From contig PRDI01000015.1 of assembly GCA_003345595.1 (NCBI GenBank), forward strand, positions 1 through 39,466: 39,466 nt of DNA, given 5' to 3'. The translations under genes and the position numbers were made by a program. This DNA is from Candidatus Thorarchaeota archaeon (GTDB taxonomy: Archaea > Asgardarchaeota > Thorarchaeia > Thorarchaeales > Thorarchaeaceae). Under the pieces are notes generated by a model, which ran no database searches, had not been told where the DNA came from, and saw nothing but the letters and a program-made list of their open reading frames with translations. The first letter of the stretch is position 1. Each line of letters opens with the position of its first letter. Of the stretch, positions 1-8,380 are shown in pieces.

Positions 1-2
1 TC

Positions 3-740
3 TTCCACTATACCCCCTGGGGTCACACTGGCTATGCGTACGGCTCGTATGAATTGGACGGATTCTCTGACCTCTTGCTGACCATACAGTACCCGTATGT
101 TGTTTTTCTCGGCGTAGTCACGTCTGGTTTGGACACTGGAATCATTCTGCAGTCTGCAATTCTAGTAGTTGCACTACTGGTTAGGCTTCGTCATGGGTTC
201 CTTCGAGCAAGAGCAGAGTCCGTACTCGGCGACCCCTGCCTAGTGCCACTTCTGTTGGTATTGGTAGGCGCATTCCTACCTTGGTTTAGGTATGACTACG
301 TGTCTCCTGGTGGGACTTACATGAATCATGACGACTACCACGCATTACAATTCGCTGGGGTATTCTTTCCTCCGCTTGCAGTTCTTACGCGACAGACACC
401 ATCTGGAATGACTGCACCCTACGTGTTGGAAACATGGTTCCTAACCATGCCACTATTCGTGGCTTTCTTCTGGATCCCCATACTGGGTATGGCATGTCTA
501 ATAGGAACGCAACAGATCTCGCTGAGCTGGAGAAGGCTTGTGTCAGTTGCGTTTCCATCTGTGATGATGCTAATGTCCGCACTTGTTCTTGCAGTGCTCA
601 GCTGGGTTGCACCCGTCGGCTTGTGGATGGTTCCAGACGTGGGCCTATGGCTGATTCTGTTGTCGCCTGTCGTATTCCTCATCCAGATTGGAATCCGGAG
701 AGTACTAATAGCTTCAGGAGCCGATTCCATGAAGACGTAG
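3..740 (+). CDS. Multi-pass membrane protein, 5'-truncated, tandem paralog of next gene
   Basis: The frame is open from the window edge, so the N-terminus is missing. What remains is the end of an extracellular beta-rich region (ending near a YELDG motif) followed by about five hydrophobic segments. The same layout and motifs occur in the next gene: ELDG.S.LL, then YPY-V-LGVV, a GAF/LPWFRY-type motif, and a closing LILLSPV-IQIGI stretch. The two are therefore paralogs in tandem. I recognise no enzyme motif. The likely role is a cell-surface or membrane-anchored ectodomain protein. An internal TTG at 54 could be called as a start, but the homology to the neighbour continues upstream of it, so I treat the gene as partial. 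Confidence 0.75.
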   Translation, partial: FHYTPWGHTGYAYGSYELDGFSDLLLTIQYPYVVFLGVVTSGLDTGIILQSAILVVALLVRLRHGFLRARAESVLGDPCLVPLLLVLVGAFLPWFRYDYVSPGGTYMNHDDYHALQFAGVFFPPLAVLTRQTPSGMTAPYVLETWFLTMPLFVAFFWIPILGMACLIGTQQISLSWRRLVSVAFPSVMMLMSALVLAVLSWVAPVGLWMVPDVGLWLILLSPVVFLIQIGIRRVLIASGADSMKT

Positions 741-827
741 GAGACATTGGAGTTGCATCGCCGAAGAGCAAGTGAGAGTTCACCTGAAGACGAATCGAGG
801 GCTTGCAGGCCTCCTCCGAGCGGACAC

Positions 828-2630
828 ATGGACGGCTCCGCAGTCAGTCTGGCACGTCGTGGTATGCGCTTGCGGGTTTTGGTACGTAAGTACGGGGATG
901 ATCTGATAATCATCATTCTGTTGCTCTTGTTGACACGAGCACTGGTCATCTCTTCAACTGTTGATTACAGTCCTAGAGTGAGCCTCTCTCCGGTTGGATC
1001 AATATCCGGAACGCGTGGCGTGGATAGAACGTATCAAAGTTGTCTATCCTCTCGCTCAGTACATCTGATTAATAGCACCAGACTCGATTACTATAATGGT
1101 TGGGATGTCGCCTCAGATTCCTATAATGGCTCCATGTACCCGGATGGATTTCGTGTTAGTCTTGTGAAATCCTCCGTAACGTTCCAACGTGAGCTCTACA
1201 TACCTATTCAAGACTACGAGTCGATCAGTGTTTCCCTTCAAGTCGAAGCTTTGTCCGGGTCGGCAAATGTGAGCATGAGCCTGACCCCCAGTATCCGGGC
1301 GGGCAACCACTCAGAAGTGGAGGTAAAGGAGTGGCAGACCGAGTGCCTTGTCGTGAACATGTCCCTAGATGAGCTGAAGATCCAGTATGTTGATTATTGG
1401 ATGTGGCAGTTCTATTCTAGAATACAGATATCTTCGGAAGAACAGGCAGAGATTCTGATCCATAGTTTGGACATTGAAGCACACTCGTCCGAGATTCTGA
1501 CGCCTGTGTCTGTTGACCTTCAGAATACCGGCCAAGATAGTCTGCTGTCTGATCCGCACGTTCGACCAGCCTTCTGGTACCTGTTACTTGCAGTGTCACG
1601 ACTAGACGATGGAAATAGAGCCCTCGTCCGGGCTCAGGTCGCCAACGAAACTCTCTATCTGCCAATCGGCAACTACTCGATAAGGGCAGGCTGGTCTCCC
1701 ACTGCAAATTGGGGAAGCTACATCGATTACGAACAAGCTGACTTTGCCATTCGGGAGAACCAGACGACGCTTCTGGGGATTCGGCTGCCTACTGTCCGGC
1801 TGAGTATTGAACTCTCTCCATACATTGTATACGTTTCTGTAACCATGAGGGGAACTGGCCCTGATGCATCTCTGTTTTTGCATGGTATGTACTTGGAACA
1901 GTCGTTTTACTTGCCTGCGTCGGTTGGGTCGATAAACATCTCCGTTTCCCATGTGGCCCCTTGGAGCCGCGAAGGTCGTTTGGACAGTCAGTTCGAGTTG
2001 GATGGGTCTTCCAACCTTCTAGTGTACATAGACTACCCATATCTAGTTCTTCTTGGAGTCGTCATGACCTACCTAGATTTCGGTATCCTTGTGCTTCTTG
2101 CTGGTCTGGTGGTTGCAGTCATGACTAGGCTCCTCCGACTGCTTACTCAGAAGAGAACGGAGCCCCTGTTGGCCGACCCGGGATTGCTGCCATTCTTGCT
2201 GATCCTCTTGGGTGCATTCATGCCTTGGTTTAGGTATGTCGACCCAACGTCGGGTCTTTCAAAGACTGTTTGGCCGTGGCTCGGCGTCTACACACAACAG
2301 ATGCGAACTGGTGTCATTTTTCCCTATCAGGATGAGTTCTGGGGATTTGGACTTCCCATATTCGTGCTTCTCTTCTGGGTGCCTCTGTTCGAAGCTGCAA
2401 CACGGATAGGAACGCCAACGCCGGCCCTAAGTAGTGACAGGCTGGTCCCTATGGCGTTTCCAGTTGTCCTGACCTTGGTTCTGGGGCTGTTTCTTGCTTT
2501 ACAGGGCTGGATTCCAGAAGTTGGTACGTGGATGATTCTATTATCACCTGTAGCATTAGCCATCCAGATTGGCATTCAAAGGGTTTCCCAGTCTCACGAC
2601 CCACTTCCTGATGAGCTGCATTATGGCTAA
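828..2630 (+). CDS. Exported membrane protein: glycosylated ectodomain plus C-terminal multi-TM
   Basis: The protein is about 600 aa. It has a hydrophobic anchor near residues 19-37, an ectodomain of roughly 380 residues rich in N-x-S/T sequons, and about five C-terminal membrane segments. The last 200 residues match the preceding gene closely (YPYLVLLGVV, PWFRY, MILLSPVALAIQIGI). The ectodomain looks beta-rich and resembles archaeal cell-envelope proteins, with no catalytic motif I can name. The frame opens with TTG at 747, six bases after the previous stop and with GGAG just before it. ATG 828 is preferred because the extra 27 residues are low-complexity, and ATG 864 is also possible. The short gap implies co-transcription with the upstream paralog. 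Confidence 0.75.
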   Translation: MDGSAVSLARRGMRLRVLVRKYGDDLIIIILLLLLTRALVISSTVDYSPRVSLSPVGSISGTRGVDRTYQSCLSSRSVHLINSTRLDYYNGWDVASDSYNGSMYPDGFRVSLVKSSVTFQRELYIPIQDYESISVSLQVEALSGSANVSMSLTPSIRAGNHSEVEVKEWQTECLVVNMSLDELKIQYVDYWMWQFYSRIQISSEEQAEILIHSLDIEAHSSEILTPVSVDLQNTGQDSLLSDPHVRPAFWYLLLAVSRLDDGNRALVRAQVANETLYLPIGNYSIRAGWSPTANWGSYIDYEQADFAIRENQTTLLGIRLPTVRLSIELSPYIVYVSVTMRGTGPDASLFLHGMYLEQSFYLPASVGSINISVSHVAPWSREGRLDSQFELDGSSNLLVYIDYPYLVLLGVVMTYLDFGILVLLAGLVVAVMTRLLRLLTQKRTEPLLADPGLLPFLLILLGAFMPWFRYVDPTSGLSKTVWPWLGVYTQQMRTGVIFPYQDEFWGFGLPIFVLLFWVPLFEAATRIGTPTPALSSDRLVPMAFPVVLTLVLGLFLALQGWIPEVGTWMILLSPVALAIQIGIQRVSQSHDPLPDELHYG

Positions 2631-2702
2631 GGTGATCGCGAACCAGCGCAGACGGTTGTGCCAGCAATCTTGATTTGAGAGTGTCTTCGGATTCTTCTTC
2701 GG

Positions 2703-3548
2703 ATGAATTCCATGGTGCTGTTAGGTTCAAGGCCTAGGCTTAATGACCTCGACGGACGTGAGTGGGTCAAGTCCACGAAGTCTTGGTTTGTCGTAAATCC
2801 CCGTTCTCGGAGCAAGACCCAGATGAAACATCCGGCGAAGTTCCCAGAGGGTCTTGTGACCCGATTTGTCAGATACTTTTCTCGGGAAGGCGCATGGGTG
2901 ATTGACCCGTTTGCTGGCGTAGGCAGTACCATGGTTGCCTGCAAGACGCTTGGCAGAAACTCCGTGGGCATAGAGCTGAACCCAGATTATGCGGCCACTG
3001 GACTTGCCGACACGAATCAGACTGCAGGGTCGGGAGAGCACCACATCATCATTGGCGACTCGATTCAGATGGCCTCATTACTTCAACGGGAGTTTGGAAA
3101 CAGCATCCCTCAGTTCGACTACCTCATCACCTCTCCCCCATATTGGGACATGCTCCATAAGTCACGAGGAGGCAACGAATCCGTGCACAAGGTCCGGCGC
3201 AAAAGGGGTCTGGACCTTATCTACAGTGAAACCGCATCTGACATTGGGAATATCACATGTTACGACGACTATATCGAGGCAGTCGCGCGAGTGCTGGGAT
3301 GTGCGCAGCACTTTCTCAAACCCGGTGGGTATGTCACACTGGTTGCACAGAACATGTTGGATTCCAATGGTGTGATGCGACCGATTGCGTGGGATCTTGC
3401 CCGTAGGCTGTCAATATCCTATCGTCTAAGGCAGGAGCAGATTTGGTGTCAGGACAACAAGCGGCTTGGCTGCTGGGGTTATCCCACGACATACGTGTCG
3501 AATGTGCACCACCACTACTGCCTGATTTTGCAGAACAACCATGCATAG
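2703..3548 (+). CDS. Orphan DNA methyltransferase, probably N4-cytosine type
   Basis: The protein is 281 aa. It carries SAM-dependent amino-methyltransferase motifs in the order X (MKHPAKFPEG, residues 41-50), I (DPFAGVGST, 68-76) and IV (TSPPYW, 143-148). The SPPY form of motif IV is typical of N4-cytosine enzymes, while DPPY is usual for N6-adenine. The short distance between motifs I and IV fits the gamma-like motif order. No restriction endonuclease or specificity subunit is adjacent, so it appears solitary and may have a regulatory or epigenetic role (inference). No THUMP domain is present, which argues against a tRNA G10 methylase. ATG 2712 is an alternative start. Confidence 0.85.
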   Translation: MNSMVLLGSRPRLNDLDGREWVKSTKSWFVVNPRSRSKTQMKHPAKFPEGLVTRFVRYFSREGAWVIDPFAGVGSTMVACKTLGRNSVGIELNPDYAATGLADTNQTAGSGEHHIIIGDSIQMASLLQREFGNSIPQFDYLITSPPYWDMLHKSRGGNESVHKVRRKRGLDLIYSETASDIGNITCYDDYIEAVARVLGCAQHFLKPGGYVTLVAQNMLDSNGVMRPIAWDLARRLSISYRLRQEQIWCQDNKRLGCWGYPTTYVSNVHHHYCLILQNNHA

Positions 3549-3641
3549 ACTCTGCACTGTCTGGCTCGAGTGAACAGAGTTGCAGACTGGCATGGTCCAG
3601 CTTCGTTCATTTCATAAGCCTCTCTGAATGCGCTCGAAGGC

Positions 3642-4556
3642 ATGGCGAGGACTATCAGACGGCTTGAGATCTCTGATCATGCAGACGTGAATGCTCTCTG
3701 CGCCACGTTGGAAGAGCATGACTATGTTCCGGATGCATTCCCGCAATGGGCTGATTCCAAGGACTCGGAACCTGTCGGCGTCTTCGAAGGAAAAGAGCTC
3801 ATAGGCATCGTCACCCTTAATCTCGTTCCAGATTCCGATATCGCTTGGGTGAATGGTCTCAGGGTCAAGGCGGATTATCATCGGAAGGGCGTAGGGTCAT
3901 TTGCCACAGCCCACATAATTGCCCTTGCAAAGCAGAAGGGAGTCAGGACACTATGGTATTCAACGGGTAGTAACAACGAAGCGTCAATAGGACTGGCCAA
4001 GAAGATGGGTTTCGTTGTCGCTGACCGTGTGGGCTACTTTCGTGTCGACAAGCCGTTTCCGCCACATCCTTCACCGAGTCCAAACTTGCACCCGCTCACG
4101 GTCGGCCCGGAGCGGCTATCCGAGATGCTGAAGGACGACTCAGAGCTAGTAGAAAGCAAAACGCTACCCTTGGCTTGGGATTTCGACTTCAAGACTCTGG
4201 CCGGCCTCAGAAGAATGGCTGCTGAAACCGAGTTCAAGGTTCTGATCGATGAAGATGGCAGGAGTTCCGGTTTGTACTACAGCAAGGCGTTCGTGCGCGA
4301 GGACGGTACGAGAATCACTTTCTCGATATTCAGCCGAGATCAGGCAACCTTCGTTGACATCATGTCAAGGGCCTTTGATGATCTTGAGAACACTGGTGCC
4401 GACAGGGGTGTGTTCTTCTTGAGCCCGAAGGCGAAGGACTGGGCTCTAAGCCTTGGTGTTGTGCCCGGGGAGTACCTGAATTCAAGCTATTTCCTGTTCC
4501 AGCTTGATCCTTCAAAGACCGTGCCTAGAGGAAGAATATCGCCAAGATCCCGGTGA
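3642..4556 (+). CDS. GNAT-family N-acetyltransferase with C-terminal extension
   Basis: Residues 1-140 form a GNAT acetyltransferase domain. The acetyl-CoA loop is YHRKGVGS, and it is followed by a typical NxxSxxLxxKxGF-like stretch (NNEASIGLAKKMGF). Residues 150-304 form a second domain that could be a degenerate GNAT fold or a substrate-binding partner. The substrate is unknown. A TATA-like TTCATAAG at 3611-3618 lies about 28 bp before the ATG, which suggests a nearly leaderless transcript. The last 32 bases overlap the 3' end of the convergent DUF1614 gene. Confidence 0.85.
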   Translation: MARTIRRLEISDHADVNALCATLEEHDYVPDAFPQWADSKDSEPVGVFEGKELIGIVTLNLVPDSDIAWVNGLRVKADYHRKGVGSFATAHIIALAKQKGVRTLWYSTGSNNEASIGLAKKMGFVVADRVGYFRVDKPFPPHPSPSPNLHPLTVGPERLSEMLKDDSELVESKTLPLAWDFDFKTLAGLRRMAAETEFKVLIDEDGRSSGLYYSKAFVREDGTRITFSIFSRDQATFVDIMSRAFDDLENTGADRGVFFLSPKAKDWALSLGVVPGEYLNSSYFLFQLDPSKTVPRGRISPRSR

Positions 4557-5223
4557 GAAAGACTCCGTCCCACGTGCCTGCTCCACCAATCGATGCGCTG
4601 CCTGTTCTGAGCTGAGTTATTTTTCCGAGGTTCAGAATGTCTGCGCCGAGGAGGGCACCAAGTGTACCGGATACGTAAGCTACAACGTAGGTGTCCTGCA
4701 GCGTCGGTATGAACTGAATCAGGGAGAGCGTTATCAGAGCTGCGGCGATTGGAGGAAGAAGAGCTGGAGTGACAATACCTACGTTTGGCTCTATTCTCGC
4801 GACTGCGTGCACAAAGACGGTGATGACCACTACTCCCAAGAGTGCAGGCACCAGTGTTTCCAGATGTTCGAGCAACAGGTACATGCTGACTGAGATTGGG
4901 ATTATGGCTCCACCGAGGTTTATGCTTAGCCGCAGTTTTCCGGGACAGTCAGGGGTCTTGACCTTGTAGCTCAAGCCCCAAAGACTAAGATAGTCCTGCT
5001 CCACGCAAGGCGTCTTGTCAGACTCCACTGTGGCTATGGGGATGTTAACGAAGCTGCCAATCAACGACCCGGGTATGATTAGGAGTGCCAGCCAAGTTGG
5101 GAGTCCTAGCTCGATGAACACAGTCCCTGCCGCTTGCAGGAATAGCAGCATGACGATGGCGACGGCTAGTATGATAAACAGTGAGAAGCTTCTCCTGCTG
5201 TGGTGAAGTTCCATCTCGCTCAT
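4525..5223 (-). CDS. DUF1614-family integral membrane protein
   Basis: The protein is 232 aa with about six hydrophobic segments. The C-terminal motifs, a GALLGADILNL-type segment and the IGGAG-TWDG-FLTGI region, are characteristic of the DUF1614 family of archaeal and bacterial membrane proteins, whose function is unknown. A loop at residues 70-95 contains two cysteines (Cys72 and Cys93). It is the last gene of a probable minus-strand run after phosphofructokinase and a zinc-ribbon protein, with a 30-base gap to the latter. The 3' end overlaps the convergent GNAT gene. Confidence 0.8.
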   Translation of the reverse strand: MSEMELHHSRRSFSLFIILAVAIVMLLFLQAAGTVFIELGLPTWLALLIIPGSLIGSFVNIPIATVESDKTPCVEQDYLSLWGLSYKVKTPDCPGKLRLSINLGGAIIPISVSMYLLLEHLETLVPALLGVVVITVFVHAVARIEPNVGIVTPALLPPIAAALITLSLIQFIPTLQDTYVVAYVSGTLGALLGADILNLGKITQLRTGSASIGGAGTWDGVFLTGILAIFFL

Positions 5224-5253
5224 ATTATCGTCATAGTCGCTTCATCAGTCCTG

Positions 5254-5829
5254 CTATTGAATGTTGGCTTGAGTACCTCGTTGCTGTCGTTCAGTTGTCG
5301 ATGAGTCGTAGGAGTCGGACTCATCTTCCTCGTAGTCATCGAAGACGGACCAGTTGGGCGCGTATGAGATTGGTTCGAGGTCTCTTGGTTCGAGATGAAG
5401 CGTTTCTACCTTTGCGATTTCCTTTCGCAATGTGTAGGATTTGGCTCCCTCCCATCGAAGGTAATCATCCGGATCGGCGGAGTATTCGCCTTGGTATCTG
5501 CCGCACGTTCCGCCGCAGAAGACCAGCTTACTGTCACGGATTACGAGAGCGTCTCCGCACCACCTGCAGACTGCCTCCATACCATGAACATGAATCCTGC
5601 CATCGACTAATTGTACAAACATGACTGTTCCATCGAGATTGCAGACACCCCACTCCTCACCTTCCTGTCTGATCCTTTGCCACAGCTGAGGCTTGGACCT
5701 TACTGTCTTCCCGGTTGCAGATGGGACCGGGAGGTGGTCCCACTTGCCGCCGGACTTCTCATCGAAGTCTTCCAGCCTTGTCTGTATAGTGGTGTCCCTC
5801 ACGCCCTGTTGTATCATGACGGGACTCAT
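5254..5829 (-). CDS. Hypothetical protein with one CxxC/CxxxC zinc ribbon
   Basis: The protein is about 191 aa and I do not recognise its family. The central part contains C88-x2-C91-x13-C105-x3-C109 (CRWCGD and FCGGTCG), a plausible zinc ribbon. An aromatic and charged region follows, then a strongly acidic tail (DDYEEDESDS). ATG 5829 is chosen over the GTG two codons upstream because GGGGTG lies just before it. The gene starts about 20 bases after the phosphofructokinase stop, so the two are probably co-transcribed. A nucleic-acid or protein-binding role is possible but not shown. Confidence 0.7.
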   Translation of the reverse strand: MSPVMIQQGVRDTTIQTRLEDFDEKSGGKWDHLPVPSATGKTVRSKPQLWQRIRQEGEEWGVCNLDGTVMFVQLVDGRIHVHGMEAVCRWCGDALVIRDSKLVFCGGTCGRYQGEYSADPDDYLRWEGAKSYTLRKEIAKVETLHLEPRDLEPISYAPNWSVFDDYEEDESDSYDSSTTERQQRGTQANIQ

Positions 5830-5850
5830 AAACACCCCAAGACCGACTTG

Positions 5851-6819
5851 TCATGTCGCAAGGTCACCGATGAGATCCAACATCCACTTGTCTAGAGACT
5901 TCTTCTTCTTCCATGTGTCCTCGTATGGCGTCTTGACAAGATTGCCCCTGACCTCACCCAGCATCACACCTCTCACGCCCTCAAGGATACAATCCACAGC
6001 ATACACTCCTAGTCTTGTCGCCAGGATTCTGTCTTGACGAGTAGGGTTACCACCACGCTGGATGTAGCCGAGAACCGAGATACGGGTCTTTTCCCCTGGC
6101 AGCAGCCCATTCAGCTTCTCCCCAATGGCAGCTGCGTTGCCCTCGTCATCGCCCTCGGCCACAATGACGATGGCGCTTGACTTGCCTCTCAGCCTGCCTT
6201 CTGCTATCTTGTCAGCAATCACTTTGAGGTCCGTCTTTGTTTCTGGGATAGCGACCGCGGATGCACCTGAGGCGATGCCGACGTGAGCACCAATGGCACC
6301 ACATTTCCTTCCCATGACCTCCACGAGGAACACACGCGAGAAGGCTTCGGCTGTATCTCGAATCTTGTCTATAGCATCGAGCGCGTTGTTGACCGCCGTG
6401 TCAAAACCAATAGAGTAGTCTGTGCCCCAGATGTCATTGTCGATTGAGCCCGGGATTCCTATGGTCTGTCCGGGCCAGTACTTCTCAAGCGCGGTGAGAC
6501 CCCGCATCGTACCATCGCCACCAATAGCGACGAGTGCCTGGATATCGTGCTCTTGGAGGACCCGGGCGGCCTTCTTCAACCCCTCTTCCGTCTTGAATTC
6601 CTCCGATCTTCCGGTGGTCAGGATGGTGCCGCCCCTGTGGATAATATGAGCGACCGATCGTGAATCAAGGTCGCCCAAATTCTCATCCAGAATACCCTGA
6701 AAGCCTCCGTAGATGCCAACAATTCTAAGTCCATGGCCGAGACCGATTCTGACAAACGCTCTGATACAAGCGTTCATGCCTGGAGCGTCTCCGCCGCTCG
6801 TCAAAATGCCTACTCGCAT
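5851..6819 (-). CDS. pfkA: ATP-dependent 6-phosphofructokinase (PfkA type)
   Basis: The protein phosphorylates fructose 6-phosphate to fructose 1,6-bisphosphate in glycolysis. It is 322 aa, the usual length for a PfkA subunit. Visible motifs are the N-terminal TSGGDAPGMN, the nucleotide loop GGDG at 100-103, the catalytic PGSIDND with Asp127 as presumed base, IGFDTA, SRVFLVEVMGR, and a C-terminal GYIQRGGNPTRQDR. The Gly in GGDG, where PPi-dependent enzymes carry Asp (GGDDT), points to ATP as donor. Many archaea use ADP-dependent sugar kinases instead, so this PfkA-type gene is informative about lineage. A TATA-like box about 28 bp upstream suggests a near-leaderless transcript. Confidence 0.92.
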   Translation of the reverse strand: MRVGILTSGGDAPGMNACIRAFVRIGLGHGLRIVGIYGGFQGILDENLGDLDSRSVAHIIHRGGTILTTGRSEEFKTEEGLKKAARVLQEHDIQALVAIGGDGTMRGLTALEKYWPGQTIGIPGSIDNDIWGTDYSIGFDTAVNNALDAIDKIRDTAEAFSRVFLVEVMGRKCGAIGAHVGIASGASAVAIPETKTDLKVIADKIAEGRLRGKSSAIVIVAEGDDEGNAAAIGEKLNGLLPGEKTRISVLGYIQRGGNPTRQDRILATRLGVYAVDCILEGVRGVMLGEVRGNLVKTPYEDTWKKKKSLDKWMLDLIGDLAT

Positions 6820-6843
6820 GAGGACCTGAACGGATGTTGGTCA

Positions 6844-6851
6844 CAGATAAG
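6844..6851 (-). promoter_or_regulatory. TATA-like box for the phosphofructokinase gene
   Basis: CTTATCTG on the minus strand is centred about 28 bp upstream of the ATG at 6819. Archaeal transcription usually starts about 26 bp after the box centre, so the transcript would begin at or a few bases before the ATG. Confidence 0.4.
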
Positions 6852-6920
6852 CAAAGCGAAACGGTCCAAACGGGGGGAATTGAAACACGTTGACCACGAT
6901 TGTATGCCTCGTCGCACTCA

Positions 6921-7403
6921 TCAATGAACCCAGTCTGCGGCATCCTTGGATAGGAACAGCAAGTAGTCGGTGCCAAGGACCTCAACACCCAGGGTTCGAA
7001 GAGTAGCAGCCAGCTGTCCTCGATGATGTGTGGTATGCAGTAGGTACTGGAGATAGAAGTCTAGTGAATCTACGTCAAAGGGGTCGTCAGAAATGTGTGT
7101 GACGGTGATCTTTCCTTGGGGTATCTCTTCTATGACCCGCCCTAGGCGGACGTCTAGTTGCTGCCACCTTGACATGAGTTCCTCCCTTGAGAACAGTCCC
7201 ACCTTGCCAAACACGCTTTCGTCTGACGAGTTGTCGCCATAGAAGAAGCAGGTTTCGAGGGCTAGGACTATATGTATACATAGATCCTTGACGCTTTTGC
7301 CGCGGACTTTTCTGGCAAATCGCTCGTCATCGAGCTGACGAACCATCACTCTCATCCTGTCGCCAGCCCACACGTGATAATGGCCAAGGTTCTTGAATGT
7401 CAT
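6921..7403 (-). CDS. DinB/YfiT-like putative metal-dependent protein
   Basis: The protein is 160 aa, the usual DinB-like four-helix-bundle length. Near the N-terminus is an HYHVWAGDRM segment. A histidine lies in the second helix (CIHIVLALE), and the C-terminal HTTHHRGQL motif carries the remaining metal ligands of the family. DinB-like proteins often bind a divalent metal and some act as thiol-dependent transferases. No substrate can be inferred here. A TATA-like element at 7440-7447 precedes the gene. Confidence 0.85.
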   Translation of the reverse strand: MTFKNLGHYHVWAGDRMRVMVRQLDDERFARKVRGKSVKDLCIHIVLALETCFFYGDNSSDESVFGKVGLFSREELMSRWQQLDVRLGRVIEEIPQGKITVTHISDDPFDVDSLDFYLQYLLHTTHHRGQLAATLRTLGVEVLGTDYLLFLSKDAADWVH

Positions 7404-7439
7404 ATGTAGCTGCCCTCTGTCTTGAGTGCGTTTCGTCGG

Positions 7440-7447
7440 TATTTATC
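7440..7447 (-). promoter_or_regulatory. TATA-like box for the DinB-like gene
   Basis: GATAAATA on the minus strand is centred about 40 bp upstream of the ATG at 7403. That predicts a transcript with a leader of roughly 14 bases. Confidence 0.45.
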
Positions 7448-7498
7448 AACACCGATTGACTGAGTGCAAGGTCGGCTGAGCGTCAGGAGGTTTCCTGT

Positions 7499-8026
7499 CT
7501 ACCATCGGTCATGGTGGATCTTCGATTCGGTGTACCGGTTCTCCCTTCCCTTCTTTTCGTTTGGGATGCCAACCGGGGCAATGGCGAATGGGACGACCTG
7601 TTCGGGGATGCCCAGTAGTTTCCGGAGTCCGTCCATTCGCTCCTGTCTCGGGTAAACGCCCAACCAGACAGAAGCGAAGCCGCTTGCATGGATTGCCAAG
7701 AGAAGGTTCTCCATTGCCGCCGAGCAGTCTTGAACCCAGAATCCCCTATACCTCTCTGCGGCAAGGTCACCGCAAACGAGTACTGCGGCAATAGCGTCGT
7801 TCAACATCTGAGAGGACTTGTGAATCTCGGTGATTCTGTTGAGAGTCTGCCTGTCCCTTATGACGACAAACTGCCAGTCCTGTTGGTTGCCTGCAGACGG
7901 TGCACTCATGGCCGCTGTGAGGACGTCCTTGATGAGGCTGTCCGGGATGTCCCCCTGCTTGTACTTTCGAATGCTCCTTCTAGTGAGTAGCGCCTCCATT
8001 GCTTCCACAGTATCGACCCTTCGCAC
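7499..8026 (-). CDS. Nitroreductase-family flavoprotein
   Basis: This is a 175-aa FMN-dependent nitroreductase-like oxidoreductase. It has the N-terminal RRSIRKY FMN-contact motif, SAPSAGNQQDW, and a C-terminal GxxxVWLGVYP segment followed by VPFAIAPVGIP, all family hallmarks. The physiological substrate is unknown; family members reduce nitro compounds, quinones or flavins with NAD(P)H. The open frame begins with GTG 8026. ATG at codon 10 (7999) is an alternative closer to the first conserved motif. The gene lies 95 bases upstream of the DinB-like gene on the same strand. Confidence 0.9.
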   Translation of the reverse strand: MRRVDTVEAMEALLTRRSIRKYKQGDIPDSLIKDVLTAAMSAPSAGNQQDWQFVVIRDRQTLNRITEIHKSSQMLNDAIAAVLVCGDLAAERYRGFWVQDCSAAMENLLLAIHASGFASVWLGVYPRQERMDGLRKLLGIPEQVVPFAIAPVGIPNEKKGRENRYTESKIHHDRW

Positions 8027-8341
8027 AGGGGACTTCGTCTGCCTAAAAGGGTTTCATGCTATGTCGGAGTTGCGCGTGAGCATGTAATACCTACTTGACC
8101 ACGACACACGTTAATCGAGTTGGTTTCTCTCCCGGACTATGGATCCTGCGCCGACAAAACCGTGTTTTCTCCTGACCTGGTCGTTCATTCCCTCTGGCAG
8201 GAGTGCTTTCCATTCAGAAACGACTGAACCTCTGAGAAGTCAAAACCTCGGGAAACTTGCAGGACCGCCCCACGCAAAGTTCCTAGCTATTCGCAATGTT
8301 ATTTTAGCCGCTGTTGCTCTAGCTTGTGCAGGCCTTTCCAG
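8027..8341. other. Intergenic region between divergent nitroreductase and P-type ATPase
   Basis: I see no convincing gene here. A short plus-strand frame at 8139-8396 has unremarkable composition and runs into the ATPase gene in another frame. The stretch should hold control elements for both divergent genes, and for a Mg2+ transporter a leader sensor is conceivable, but I can point to no recognised riboswitch. Confidence 0.4.
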
Positions 8342-8350
8342 TACTATAAC
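8342..8350 (+). promoter_or_regulatory. TATA-like box for the P-type ATPase gene
   Basis: The sequence TACTATAAC is centred about 35 bp before ATG 8381, predicting a leader of about 9 bases. It lies downstream of the alternative start at 8324, which argues for ATG 8381. Confidence 0.45.
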
Positions 8351-8380
8351 GGTAGTAAACAGACGAGAAGTGAAGGTTCG

